DNA of 64,000 bases from Ceratothoa steindachneri. Taxonomy: Eukaryota > Arthropoda > Malacostraca > Isopoda > Cymothoidae. Made by a program: the position numbers and the translations under genes. Under the pieces are notes generated by a model. The model did no database searches, was not told where the DNA came from, and saw nothing but the letters and a program-made list of their open reading frames with translations. Shown here one piece after another: positions 10,792 through 20,871 of this stretch; position 1 is the stretch's first letter; every line of letters starts with the position of its first letter. Location of the stretch: contig OZ018317.1 of assembly GCA_963969495.1 (NCBI GenBank), forward strand, positions 226,406,099 through 226,470,098, read 5' to 3'.

Positions 10792-12050
10792 ATGAAAAAG
10801 ATGCAGGGCTTCTCTTCCTCAGTGGGAGCCACGGGGACGGATGGATCTGCTGCCGTTTCGGTAAGCCACCAGGCCAAGATTGGCATGTCCGCTTGCAGGG
10901 CTTTCCAGGCTGTGGGGTTTCAAACAGAGACCAAAATTGCAAGTGTGCAGAGCGGAGCCTTGATTATGTCGGGGCCACTCCTTCAGAGACTGTCATTTTA
11001 AGCCTGCGGACTTCAAACGCTTCCTTATCATTCGCTCCACTGATGGTAGCATGTTCGCAAAGGGCAACATGATCGTTCAGAGGAGAGCTTTAGCTAGCTT
11101 ATCATCCGCTCCACTGATAGTAGCATGTTCGCAAAGGGCAACATGATCGTTCAGAGGAGAGCTTTAGCTAGCGTGATTTGTAGAGAGCCGAAGGCGGCCC
11201 ATTTCTCGGACGGGAGGTTCTGGCGAATGCATCGAATCCCTTCGAAGCGGCCATGATTAGTGCCCTTCGGACACTATATGGCATGGTGAGTGTGATTCTG
11301 CAATCTACCATGAACTTCGAGAAAGGAGTGGTTTATGCGAGGGAACTAGTGAACTACTGCATAGATGGAGCGGTCAAGTTCTAACGTCTGTTGAGGAAAC
11401 AGGGAGGGTCCTCGAGACCCACCCCTATACTCTTCGTCACATTCGACTTTGCCAAGCTCCCTGAGTCGGGGCTTGCCGGTTAATAACACTACCGCGTAAA
11501 GGCATTCGTGCAACTGCCGCGTTGCTGCTGCTACTGCCATGCGGATGTGCAAAGTCAGGGTTACCCGAAGTCTGTGTAAGTTGCTCTGAGGCTGCACACA
11601 ATAAGTCCAAATTGTAGGTGTCCAAGTGTGTCAATTGCCAAGTCTCACCCCACCTCTTCAAAGCAATGTGGTGCGTATCTCCTTGAGAAAGAAGTCCTGG
11701 ACATTCAGGCAAAGGATCGTCTCTCATTTCGCGAGGCTAAGGATTTGGCCTTGGCACGACCGGCGCTGCCTGGGACATCTTATGCCTAAATGTAAAAAAA
11801 AGACACCCTCTGTTACTGGCCCCTCCATGCCTACGAGCCCGGTCGTTTCCGCGCCCAATCGGAACCCTTCTGCGGGTTCTAACCATTCCGGTTTCCCCCC
11901 CATGTACAGCTGGTGGCGCAAATGTTTCACATCCAGCCTTGGCTAAAACCAGGGATCCCTTCCCTTCCCTCAGCGTGACCGTTTCCCGTAAGGCGAAACG
12001 GCCGCGTGCCTTCTAGTCGTTAGACTTACAGGAGGCAACACCTGAAGTCC
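10792..12050 (+). pseudogene. LINE copy 2 ORF1 (gag-like), heavily decayed
   Basis: Readable blocks are the Lys-rich stretch followed by SVGATGTDGSAAVSVS (about 10800-10870), 'GRFFIIRSTD'-type sequence around 11010-11060 (duplicated), and the AKGNMIVQRRALAS equivalent. The zinc-knuckle region lies at about 11500-11680, where only scattered Cys residues survive. The tail includes the PSMPTSPVVSAPNRNPSAGS block (11820-11880). No long frame survives. Confidence 0.55.
11025..11172 (+). repeat. 74-bp direct tandem duplication in LINE copy 2 gag
   Basis: The unit starting 'ttatcattcgctccactgat' at 11025 repeats from 11099 with very few differences (offset 74). It covers the gag stretch encoding 'IRSTDGSMFAKGNMI'. 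74 is not a multiple of three, so it also shifts the frame. Confidence 0.85.
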
Positions 12051-12319
12051 GTCGTGAGGCCATCCTCCGGTGTTCGTAAAGCTGCACCCCCGAAAGGAAC
12101 CTTGGCTCCTATGCCCACGCCGCGTGCTAGGCTGAGTGACTCTTATGGCTGTGGATCCTCCAAAGAAGGGTGGAAAAGACTCGCATGGCGAGCCCAACCT
12201 TCCCCGTTAATTGCTCGAAGGTGGTATCGCATTGTCCAGCCAACAGCGCCCGGAGTTCTTCCTCCGGGAAGTGTACGGCCATTTCAGTAAGAGGGTCTTC
12301 TCTTCAAAGAGGGCCCCCG

Positions 12320-14170
12320 CATCTCCTCGAGCTTGCTTGTCCTGGAGACCATATTCCTTTAATGGAATTTCCGTTGATTCAGGACCAACTAGTTGCTACT
12401 GTGGAGGTTCGCGTCCTCCTGTTTTCTCTTGGCTATCTTTTTTGCAGGAGACCATGCTGAGAAAATGCTCCCTGCCCTCTATCCCGGGGTATAAGGGTTT
12501 TTCGTTCCCAACACCGTGGAATGGAGGCCGGACAGGAGGATGCGCCATTTACACCCAGCATGATGTCTCCGTCCTTCTTTTTACTTTAAATATCTCCTTT
12601 AAGGCAATAGCTGTGCAGCTGCACCTGGATAGGAGGTATAGTTATTTCTGCCTACGTTCCACCCTCAGCCGACTTCGACGCGGGGCACTTACGCTAGGTC
12701 GGGGCACGGTTGCCCAGGCCCTTTCTCTTGCTCGGAGATGCTACTCGATCAATCCCAGGGTTCAGATTCTTGCCGACCTGATCGACGAGCTGGAGATAGG
12801 TGTCCTAAATGTGGATGAGTTTACGCATTACTGCCCTGGAACCGCTTCATAATCCTGTCTTCATAATCGATGACCTCCATGGTAGTGATCACTTTCCCAT
12901 TCAAATATCATTTTGTGGGCCACTACCGCCTGATAATCCGTACCGGTGGTGCTTGTGGCGCGGGTGCGGTGAGGCCCATTTCAGGAAATGACTGATTTCT
13001 CTATGTTTGTAAAGGAGGCCGTCGAGTTCTTCTTCCACACCCTCATCGCTGTGGGCTTAACTAATATTCCTAGAACATGTGGCTATAGCGCAAACATGCG
13101 CTATAAGCGCCTTTCGAATGATTTCACTCTCAGTGAATTTCGTCGAGCTAGGGCTAGGTTCCGGTATGTTCGAAGCAAGACCCCTCCACCAGAGGTGTGG
13201 AAAAGAGTCAAAAGGATTCGGGTCAAGTTCTCGCTCCCCCCCTCTCGAATTCTCCAGGAAAATAGGATTTTAATCTCAGACCCTGCGTCCGTGGCGGAGT
13301 CGGGCCTTCGCGACCGCTTTCTCTGCATTCTCTAGCTGGGATGCTGCTCCATCAGCATTTAATGTACGTCGTGATGCGTGGACACCGGTCCTGGTCCGGA
13401 TGATCTCCCGTACGCCTTGCTTCGACACCTGCGTGAGAAAGGCCTGGACTTTCTGTTAGATTTGTTAAACACGATCTGGGTAGAGGGTATCCTCCCAGAC
13501 TCCTGGCTAATCGCTACTGTGCTCGCTTTTCACAAACCCGGGACAGATCACCCTATCCCGGCCAGTTTCCGCCCAATTTCTTTAATCCCGTGCGTTTGCA
13601 AGTTGATGGAGAAATCGGTAAATGTTATATTAGCTTTTTTTCTGGACACCGGAGCCCACCCGTCTTCTGCACAATGCGGTTTCTGCAAGTTTCATCCACG
13701 TCGGATGCTTTGCCCCAACCGGAAAATGCTGTCTGCGAGGCCTTCCTCTGTAGACCGCACAAGGCCCCGGTGTTTTTAGATCTGGAGAATGCCTATGATA
13801 CCGCATGCCAATACGGTATCATGGAGACTCTCCACCTGATAGGGGCGAGGGGAAGCCTTCCAATCTTTATATTGGATTTTTTGCTAGATCGTCGATTCCA
13901 CGTACGGGTGGGGGGAGCCTCCTCTGGCCCAATTGAGTAGGAAGAGGTGATCCCGCAGGCAAGTTTCCTCAGTGTCACACTCTTCCCTGAGCATCAACGG
14001 CATAATCTCGGTGCTGCTGCAAGATGTTCTCGCAAGGCTCTACGTGGCCTACCTTTTGATATCTTTTTGGCGCAACCCAGATGCCGACTCTGGAGTGTTG
14101 ACTCACACAGGCATTGAACCGCGTCTCTCCCTATGTCGAAGCCCACAGGCTTCGGTTTTCCTTGGCCAAG
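12320..14170 (+). pseudogene. LINE copy 2 ORF2: endonuclease and reverse transcriptase remnants
   Basis: Endonuclease blocks: LQETML (about 12440), 'YKGFSFPTPWNGG', AVQLHLDRRYSYF (about 12600), and DDLHGSDHFPIQISF (about 12870-12915). The GDLNGRHPLWG active-site block is lost by a deletion near 12720-12740. RT blocks: DDLPYALLRHLREKG (about 13395), LPDSWLIATVLAFHKPGTD, SFRPISLIPCVCKLMEK (about 13565), VFLDLENAYDTA (about 13770). Motif C is ruined: LYVAYLLISF at 14040 instead of YVDD. Inactive. Confidence 0.7.
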
Positions 14171-14870
14171 ACTAAGGTGGTGTACTTCCACCGCCATCCA
14201 CGGCTTAGCCCTAACCCAGACTTGTTTCTAAATGCGGTCCGCACGGAAGTGGTGGACTCGCACAGTTTCCTCGCTCTTGTATTTGACCGACGCCTCACCT
14301 GAGAGGCTGATATTCGCAGCCTTAGGGTCTCTTGTATCCGCGCCATGGATATTCTTCGCTCCGTGACGTTCAGCGTCTGGGGCGCTGATAGGTCTACTGC
14401 CACCTTTTTATCGATCCGTTGTTTTTTCGAAGCTCGACTACGGATGCGAGTTTTATGCATCCGCATTTGAGCCTGTTTTGCGGAAGGTTGACTCAATCCA
14501 CCACGCCGGCCTTCGCCTGCTGACCAGTGCTTCTCCCTTTCCTTCGGGACTAGTTGTGTACTCTACTCAGAATTGTGGACTAGAGCCCCCCTCCCCCCCG
14601 TCCCTCGACTTGAGAATGTGATTCCTTTTTATTTTTAAAAATTTAGCCTAGCGGCTCTTGAGTTGGTCTCATGTTCCTGCCCTGATGGGGAAGTCTGGCT
14701 TCCCCCAACCCGGGTGTGCTTCCTTCGTCTTCTGGATTTTATTTGTTTGTTTTGTTTGCCTTTTTTGTGTGTGTGCATTTTTCTTGTTTTTTTGTTGTTA
14801 ATCTAGCCTAGAATTAGCCTTGGAAAGAATTACTCTGACTTATTCCCAAGTAGGCTACTGCCAGCTGTGT

Positions 14871-15136
14871 AATTATAATCATAATAATAGTAAAAAATAT
14901 TTTTGAAATTTAAATCATTTGCATATATATTCTAATATCTATATTATTCCACGTTTATTAAAAAGTAAGCATTTCAAAAATAATGATGATAAATATAGGC
15001 TAAATGAATGCTGTATAATTATAATCTATTTGACAATATTTTTTTGTAGAAATGTATGTTTGAATCTTTTTTTATTTCAGAAATGGGTTGCCCCATGCAA
15101 AAGTTTGCAACCATTCTTGCCCTCCCCTAAATTGGA
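14871..15136 (+). other. AT-rich intron spacer
   Basis: A/T-rich spacer with 'aatcataataatag' low-complexity sequence right after the LINE copy 2 tail. No gene seen. Confidence 0.4.
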
Positions 15137-15770
15137 TTGAAATGCAAGGAGATAGTTGTTAATGGCTTTGCATCAATGAGCACCATCTTTAGGATCCATA
15201 ATGACTATTTGGAGGATCTCTCGTTAGGAAGAGAAAAGGGGGCGTTTTCACAAGTTGTGCATCGTCCCCACTGTGAAACATCCGGACACTCTCCATGTCT
15301 GAGCTGCTGCTCATCTAAGGGAACTGGAGCACTAAAAATTTTGCCTAAGATCACTGACATGAACTCATAATGATACCAAAACCTGCTTCTTCAGCACCTT
15401 TTCCCAACAGTTCAAGACCATTTTGGTAATTATAACTGTTGTTCATCATGATGGTGCACTTTGTCACAAAACAAAATTAATAACAAAAGTTCTTGGATAA
15501 AAATAACATTGAACTTTTCGTCTTTGCTCCAGGAATTCACCAGATTTTAACCCAAGAAAGAATTTTTGGGTGATTACCAAACTGGTGGTTGATAAACAGA
15601 AGCCATCCAATTGTGAACATAGTAGGTTCCTATTGAACAAGAATGGAGCAATATCAGTTTAGATATCAAAAGAAATTTGGTCTCTAGCATGCCAAAACGT
15701 ATTGAAGCAGTCCTGAAGAAAAAGATACATGATTGTAAATATTGACTGTGCATCAATTGATCTTATTTAT
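15137..15770 (+). mobile_element. Tc1-like DNA transposon relic (transposase C-terminal half)
   Basis: Translated pieces in different frames give a Tc1-type DDE transposase. 'KGTGALKILPKITDMNS' sits at about 15316-15366. Next comes a VHHDGALCHKTK block (about 15440-15470), in which the second catalytic Asp sits in HHDGA. Then come SPDFNPRKNFWVI (about 15541-15580; family consensus is NSPDLNPIENLW) and a C-terminal MPKRIEAV-like tail (about 15690). The third residue region is degraded and frames change repeatedly. The N-terminal DNA-binding half is not visible. A mariner on the other strand starts 60 bases downstream. Confidence 0.65.
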
Positions 15771-15879
15771 TATTAATTATATGCAATTGGGTTCTACATT
15801 TTTTATGTTTCACCTTCAAATTAATAGGTCAGAAACAAAGTTCTTGCACAACTTTAATTGACACTGATTTACCACGAAA

Positions 15880-17640
15880 CAAAAGAAACATCAATGAACA
15901 ATTTACATAATAATCGTTATTTTTGAGCACCACCTGCTTCTAACGATGGGATAGATCTTGGATGTCTTTGTTTTAATATTGAACTGGTTTGCTATCAAAG
16001 AAATCTCTAATTGCAGTTTTCAGTTTGGCATCATTTGCAAATGTTTTGCCATCAACAAAGCTTTACAGTGCCCGGAATAAATGGTCTTCTCTTGGCGCCT
16101 GGTCTCATGAGTACAGTGGGCAAGGAAGAATTTCTCACCCCAGCTCCATGAGTTTTTCACATCAATGATTTGCAATGTGTGGTTGGACATTATCATAAAG
16201 AAACATGACCAATCAATTCTGGTTGTTTCTGCACAATTGCATCTGCAACCTGTTGCAGTTGTTGACTGTATAATTGAGTGTCGATAGACTGATTGCTTCC
16301 ATTTCCTTGTAAATCACCCCTTTCACGTCCCACCAGTCACAAACCATAAGCTTCTTTTGATGCCGGTCGGCCTTTGCCTGAAGTTGTGTACCTTTGTCTG
16401 TCCAGCTTCTTTTGCGTCCCATGTTCGAGTGTAGTCAGTATTTCTCATCTGCAGTAACCACTGTTCAGCCAATCAAAACTCCGTTTTTGGACAGTAGTGT
16501 CATGCAGGCCTTTATGCCGCGTTGACCGTCAAGGTTGGTCAATTTACATGGAATCCTTTCATCCAGTTTGCTGACCTTGCCTATTTCCTCTAAATGCTGC
16601 AAAATGGCTGTATGGCTGACGTTAAACTTTTCAGCCAGCTCGTACATCATGCCTGGTTCAGAGACCTGATTGTAATCTATAGCAACTCACAAAGTACCTT
16701 GACTGCTCTCGGGGCATTGAAATCTCCACATCTGGTTCACGGTATCCGTGAGAACACGGTTTTAGTGAGCCAGGCTGATGCTGAAGTTATCTTGTGCTTG
16801 GTTCCTGCACATGTGAGAATTGCGGGAAATGAGGGCGCCAAAGAGTCTGAGAGGACTGGGTGACCAGACCAGTGTTTCTCTCTTCCTCACATTAAGTACA
16901 TGGCAAGAATCTGGGCTGCTTGGCAAAGAAGATGGGAGAAGGCCTTGGGGAACTTAAAATTGCGTGTCATTGTGCCGCGACTGTTCCCATGGACCTATCC
17001 CCTAATGCAATGATGGCTTCAGGTTGCTTTCTATCGTCTCTGAATTGTACATTCTCGCGGATGCACCGCCATTTAATGGATCGTTTGACTGTACCTTATT
17101 GCGACGACTGCGTTGTTACCCTAGACTGTTGGGCACATTCTTGTTGAATGTCCTAATTTGGATCATCTTTCGTGCACTGCAGGATCGCTACCGCTTGTCC
17201 TGTGTACTTGGGACGGGTTTGGGCAGACAGACTTGTCCTTTGTTCTTGTTTTTTTTTTATTTACTTGTTTTTTTTTGTTATCCTGGCCTAGTATTTGCCT
17301 GTAACGTGATTACAGGACCTTTTTCCCTAGAAGGCAGTCATCAGATGACCTCTTAAAAAAAAATCTGCCAGCTATCATAATGTCAGATGTGGATCAGCTT
17401 TGACACAGGTGCACAAACCGTCATTGTCAATAAGTGAGGGTTGAGCACTTCTTGGTTGATCTTGGAGATTGAATTGACCACACTGAAATTTCTTGACTTA
17501 ATCTTAGGCTCACCATGACGTGTTGTGTCTTTTTCAAATGCATGGTTGATACAATGTTGTCATTGGGCAGCCTTTAGGCCAGACTTGTAATAATACCATA
17601 AAAGAATACGTTGCTGTTCATGAGAAAGAGTCATTTAATG
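15880..17640 (-). pseudogene. mori-type mariner transposase, split and decayed
   Basis: Mariner transposases bind the inverted repeats through paired helix-turn-helix domains and cut with a DDD triad. Here the N-terminal paired domain lies at 17640-17380. The second HTH at 16650-16465 is clean (MYELAEKFNVSHTAIL...IPCKLTNLD). The VWWD block with the first Asp of the catalytic core is at 16350-16320 (CDWWDVKGVIYKE). The remaining core and the C-terminal 'KLQ...FKT' part are frameshifted. The LINE fragment interrupts the protein just N-terminal to MMYELAEK. Confidence 0.75.
16652..17366 (+). mobile_element. Nimb-like LINE fragment (RNase H to 3' end) nested in the mariner
   Basis: Starts inside RNase H ('gttcagagacctgattgtaatctatagc', YSNSQSTLTALGALKSP; catalytic SDSQ has become SNSQ). 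It continues through FCWVPGHVGIAGNEGAKES-equivalent sequence, the Cys/His finger (YCDDCVV, about 17095) and the 3' UTR to an A run ending at about 17363. It is flanked by similar sequences (GCCAGCTCGTACATCATG at 16634-16651 and GCCAGCTATCATAATG at 17367-17382), which look like a diverged target site duplication. 5' truncation is the normal outcome of LINE integration. Confidence 0.85.
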
Positions 17641-17666
17641 GCTAATTTTTTAAACTTTAGATATTA

Positions 17667-17832
17667 TATAGGATGTCCCATTAATAACTGTGTAGGGGTT
17701 GATGCTTGCTTCTCTAGGCTTCGCTTGAAAAAGCATGGTGACCTAGTGTACCTAGGCTCTAGGTCACTGTGCACTTACAAGCGAAACCTAGGAAAGACTA
17801 GGCCACTTAACATTAATTAGTTGTACACCTTG
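17667..17832. repeat. Hairpin MITE-like insert within the mariner 5' region
   Basis: Nested inverted repeats: CTAGGCTTCGCTTG (17714-17727) with CAAGCGAAACCTAG (17778-17791), and inside them GTGACCTAG (17738-17746) with CTAGGTCAC (17759-17767). The outer ends ('ataggatgtcccattaat' and the complement of 'attaattagttgtacacctt') are also roughly inverted. No coding capacity. Its family is not recognised and the outer limits are approximate. Confidence 0.5.
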
Positions 17833-17968
17833 TATAAATCTATAGATAAATAAACTTTTAAAACTAAGGTTGTGCAGGAACTTTGTTTCCAACCTAATAT
17901 GATACAAACATACTAAAACAAAATGCAACATTTGAATAGTTTTATTATTTTTTATAAAAAAACACGTA

Positions 17969-18870
17969 CGGGGGGCGGTCAATAAGTTTTGCAATTCAGA
18001 TATAAGGAAATGAGATATGAGGAAAAGTGTTTTATTATTTTTCAATATAACTACCCTCGACTTCAATGCACTTGCGCCACTTGTACCTGAGGCTTCGAAT
18101 TCCCGACAACCAGAAATCTCCCGACTGCTGTTCAATCCACCCCTGGACGGCGAGCTGGACATCTAAATCGCCCCCAAACCGGCGTCCACGCAGTGCAACC
18201 TTGAGATGGCAGAATAAAACGTAGTCGCTAGGGGCCAGATCTGGACTGTAGGGAGGATGGTTGAGCTCCTCAAATCCGCACTCGCCCAGGGCAGCTTGTG
18301 CAACTCTGGCCTCCGAACTTTGACGACGTTGAAGTCGATCATGGGGCGTGAGGTTTCTAGAGACCCAACGGGCAGAGACCTTGGTCATGGCCAAATTGTC
18401 GTGGATGATGTTGATAACACTTCCATGTAATATTCCAAGTTCTCGCTCGATTTCTTCGACCTTCACCCGTCGATTTTCGAGGATCATCCTCTTCACACGG
18501 GCCACATTGTCCTCGTTGGTCACGTCTGATAGGCGTACTGGACAGGGGTCATCTTCAAGGGACACGCCACGACCATGGCGGAATTCCCTATTTTCAGCGA
18601 GCAATGGTTGCATAGGAAAGGGCGGTATCTTTTACTTTCTTGTCTTCCTTGGTCAAAAATTTGATCAGTGTGCGGTGCTCAACCTTCTCCATTGTTGAAA
18701 AATTTGTGACTGACGATCTGTGATCAGCTACAGCTTCTTAAATAGACTAGGCAGGAGCGTTCGGTTGCAGGTCCTGACTTGTCATAACTTGTCCTAACGC
18801 CCCCACAAACAGCCATCCCCCTTCCTCTGTTTTGCCCTACCGATTCGCAAAACTTATTGACCGCGCCTCG
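17969..18870 (-). mobile_element. 902-bp internally deleted mariner with TIRs
   Basis: Terminal inverted repeats share GCGGTCAATAAGTTTTGC: left from 17969 (CGGGGGGCGGTC...), right end at 18870 (minus-strand CGAGGCGCGGTC...). TA dinucleotides flank both ends (17967-17968 and 18871-18872). The minus strand contains a shortened mariner transposase. The length is below the usual roughly 1.3 kb of a complete mariner. Confidence 0.88.
18035..18692 (-). pseudogene. Internally deleted mariner transposase
   Basis: The start ATG is at 18692 on the minus strand (MEKVEHRTLIKFL..., about 31 codons to a stop). The protein continues in another frame from 18613: RLSDVTNEDNVARVKRMILENR and VEEIERELGILHGSVINIIHDNL form the second helix-turn-helix. 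After RRQSSEARV the sequence jumps directly to FEELNHPPYSPDLAPSDYVLF, which carries the third catalytic Asp. The first two Asp residues of the DDD core are therefore missing. Such shortened copies can be mobilised in trans only if their ends are intact. Confidence 0.8.
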
Positions 18871-18872
18871 TA

Positions 18873-19516
18873 GTTTTAAAACTTTTGTTCATGAATTTAG
18901 TGTGTGCTATGCAACCAGTGCCAACCCATCTATGGAGGGCTAATTCAACTGCCTGGACAGCTGGTTTTGCCCTCGATCCAGTCTGCAGCCCCTGGAATTC
19001 TGTACCTTTTCCACATAAGCTCTAGGACTTTTGGGCTGTCAGACAATTACTTGACCACACAAATCTGAACATCTGACATCCCAACCTCACAGCCTACAAC
19101 CACAGCCACTATTTTGCTGGCCATGGTTGAATGAGAGAGAGCAACAAGTCCCTTTGCACCACCAAAGTGGAGCTTAAGTCCAGAATCAGCTAAATTTGCA
19201 CCATTTAATCAGGGGAACTGACGAGAAAGTCTGCAGTAGGTTTCAAAGCCACCTAAAAGGCTCATTGAGGCCCACAGTGATTTCATTGTATTAATGAATA
19301 GTCCAGGAATCCTTCAAGTCTCTAACATTGGTAACTTTGGTAAATATATTCGTAGAAATTCATTTTTATTTTATATATAGTTAGGCAACAAATTACTCAG
19401 CCGACCCGGTGGTATACCTTTCCACTTGACCGAATTCCACCATTTTCTTTAGAAACCTCGCATCTTGCTTAGTTTTTTCTTCTTAGTGGTAAGTAAATTG
19501 TTTATTTGTGTTCCAG
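18873..19516 (+). other. Intron, no recognised element, acceptor at its end
   Basis: AT-rich intron sequence ending in a pyrimidine-rich acceptor (tttatttgtgttccag, ending at 19516). I see no transposon signature in it. Confidence 0.5.
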
Positions 19517-19675
19517 TTGTGCATCCACTGCGACGAGACTGGCGCTACAGTGAGTTGCCTCAAGCGTGGCTGCCATGACATTGTCCACGTGCCTTGTGCC
19601 ACCCGGCTCCAGTGGACCTTGGATGACCAAACCTTTCAGTCTTTCTGCCCCAAACATACCCCAGTTGTCGACAAG
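19517..19675 (+). CDS. TCF20/RAI1-like gene, penultimate exon (core of extended PHD finger)
   Basis: A 53-codon exon, phase 0 on both sides, between acceptor ttccag (19511-19516) and donor GTAAGA (19676). It reads LCIHCDETGATVSC, GCHDIVHVPCA and FCPKHTP. The C-x2-C, GAT-x2-C, GC-x4-H-x2-C and C-x2-H ligands are the second half of an ePHD finger; GA(T)xxC, HxPCA and CPKH are hallmark blocks of TCF20/RAI1 and relatives. Joined to the exon ending at 9432 it gives ...AAQDS then LCIHC..., spacing as expected for the family. The likely role is chromatin or nucleosome binding in the nucleus. The 'VHVPCA' and 'RLQWTLDD' parts diverge from the vertebrate type. Confidence 0.85.
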
Positions 19676-20343
19676 GTAAGATCGATACCCTAGCCTGTGT
19701 GTAAGGGGGTGTCTGGGTCAGTATGGGACATCCTGCTGCAGTAGCTGACATCTGGTTGGTTGGGTGCCATCCTGACACCAATGCCCGGATGTGGATGTCA
19801 CTTTTGTGAAGGTTGGGTAGGTCCGGTACTTTTACATGCCATGCCAGTCCGAGTGCACCAACTAGTTTACTCTTTAGAATACTCGGGGATATGTACCTTT
19901 AAACCTGTTAAAAAAATCCATTTTTTCTTATTTTCATATACTGTATTTTCTGTACACTTTGCCATGCTTTTTGACCGAGAATGTTGGGAAGCATTGCTTC
20001 ATGGAGCTTTCAATTTTCTTGCTTAAAATCAGTCAAAACTATCACTTCCGGGGTCCCTTGAATCAAGTTCTGCATTATAACTTTTTATCTAACCCAGATA
20101 GAGCAACAAAATAGGCATCCATATTAAAGTGTTCTTAACTAACCTCACATTACTCTATGGTTCCTGTTACGCTTAGTACCTAGATGAGCTACATACCTTA
20201 TTTGATGAAGCCAGGGTCGGAGCACTGTCCTGCTGAAGGACAGTCCGCCTTTATAATGATCTTTCTCACCCAGGAGAGGACTTTCGTGGGCAAGATGTCC
20301 CTGTAATCGGCCCCTGTGAGCATTTAATCGGTCTCAAACCCCA
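19676..20343 (+). other. Intron, no gene; small hairpin
   Basis: Starts with the donor GTAAGA. Mixed-composition intron. An 8-bp perfect stem ACTGTCCT (20224-20231) / AGGACAGT (20237-20244) with a 5-base loop lies about 100 bases upstream of the next LINE leader; its significance is unknown. Confidence 0.45.
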
Positions 20344-20871
20344 GCACCCGTAAGGGGCGCGGCGATTTGCCATCCTGGCCACTGTACTGACGGGACTCAG
20401 CACCCCGTCCGACCCCAGCTTAGCCTCTTATCCTCCTTCAGACACCTGTGTTTCCTCCGTGTTTCCTTGCTTTTCGTACAACCTCCCACAACTTTCTCTG
20501 GTCAGCCTCTAATTCACAGGGTAGATGCTGACCTTCTTCTCAACCAACTATCCCATATCGGGCTGAGGGAGGAGAGGACAATGATCCCTTCACCCTGAGC
20601 TCCATTTTGGGATGGTTGGTTTTTAATAACCTGCTTTATTCCCACCCACATCCTCCTCACCTCCTCTTCCTTTCTATTTACAAACACTATCCATTTTATG
20701 CAGTGTCCAAGGTGGAGCCGCCATGCTGAGGGACTGCCAGGGCACCAGGCGGAAGGGGTGGTCCGAAATGGCGATGCCTGGCTCTGAGAGCCCCGTACGC
20801 ACCCCTTGCAGGGTGGGCTACTGCGAGGAGTGATGAGCGTTTGCTTCCTGTAAAAAATAAACTGGGTCACC

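Larger units (their letters stand above)
10325..14870 (+). mobile_element. Nimb-like LINE, copy 2 (5'-truncated, internally deleted, older)
   Basis: Similarity to the leader/gag of the copy at 48605 starts near 10325 (shared word 'cctcaaatgggatctgtgat' at 10421). The copy then runs through gag (10780-12010), endonuclease (about 12300-12990), RT (13378-14170) and part of the thumb (14190-14530). It then jumps from 'ccttcgcctgctgaccagtgc' (about 14520) to the 3' UTR (about 14660), so RNase H and the Cys/His finger are deleted. The RT active site YVDD has become YVAY (about 14041). Numerous indels suggest it is older than copy 1. It lies in the intron between the first two visible host exons. 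Confidence 0.82.
15827..17894 (-). mobile_element. mori-type mariner with TIRs, carrying two nested inserts
   Basis: Both ends read GGTC/TTGGAAACAAAGTTC-type inverted repeats: left 'GGTCAGAAACAAAGTTC' from 15827, right end at 17894 reading 'GGTTGGAAACAAAGTTC' on the minus strand. Each is flanked by TA (15825-15826 and 17895-17896), the mariner target duplication. Between them the minus strand encodes a mariner transposase: N-terminus at about 17640-17380 (VLLWYYYKSGLKAAQ), helix-turn-helix at 16650-16560 (ELAEKFNVSHTAILQHLEEIGKV), KLMVCDWWDVKGVIYKE at about 16350, and the degraded C-terminus at 16070-15880. A LINE fragment (16652-17366) and a MITE-like hairpin (about 17667-17832) lie within it. 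Confidence 0.85.
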
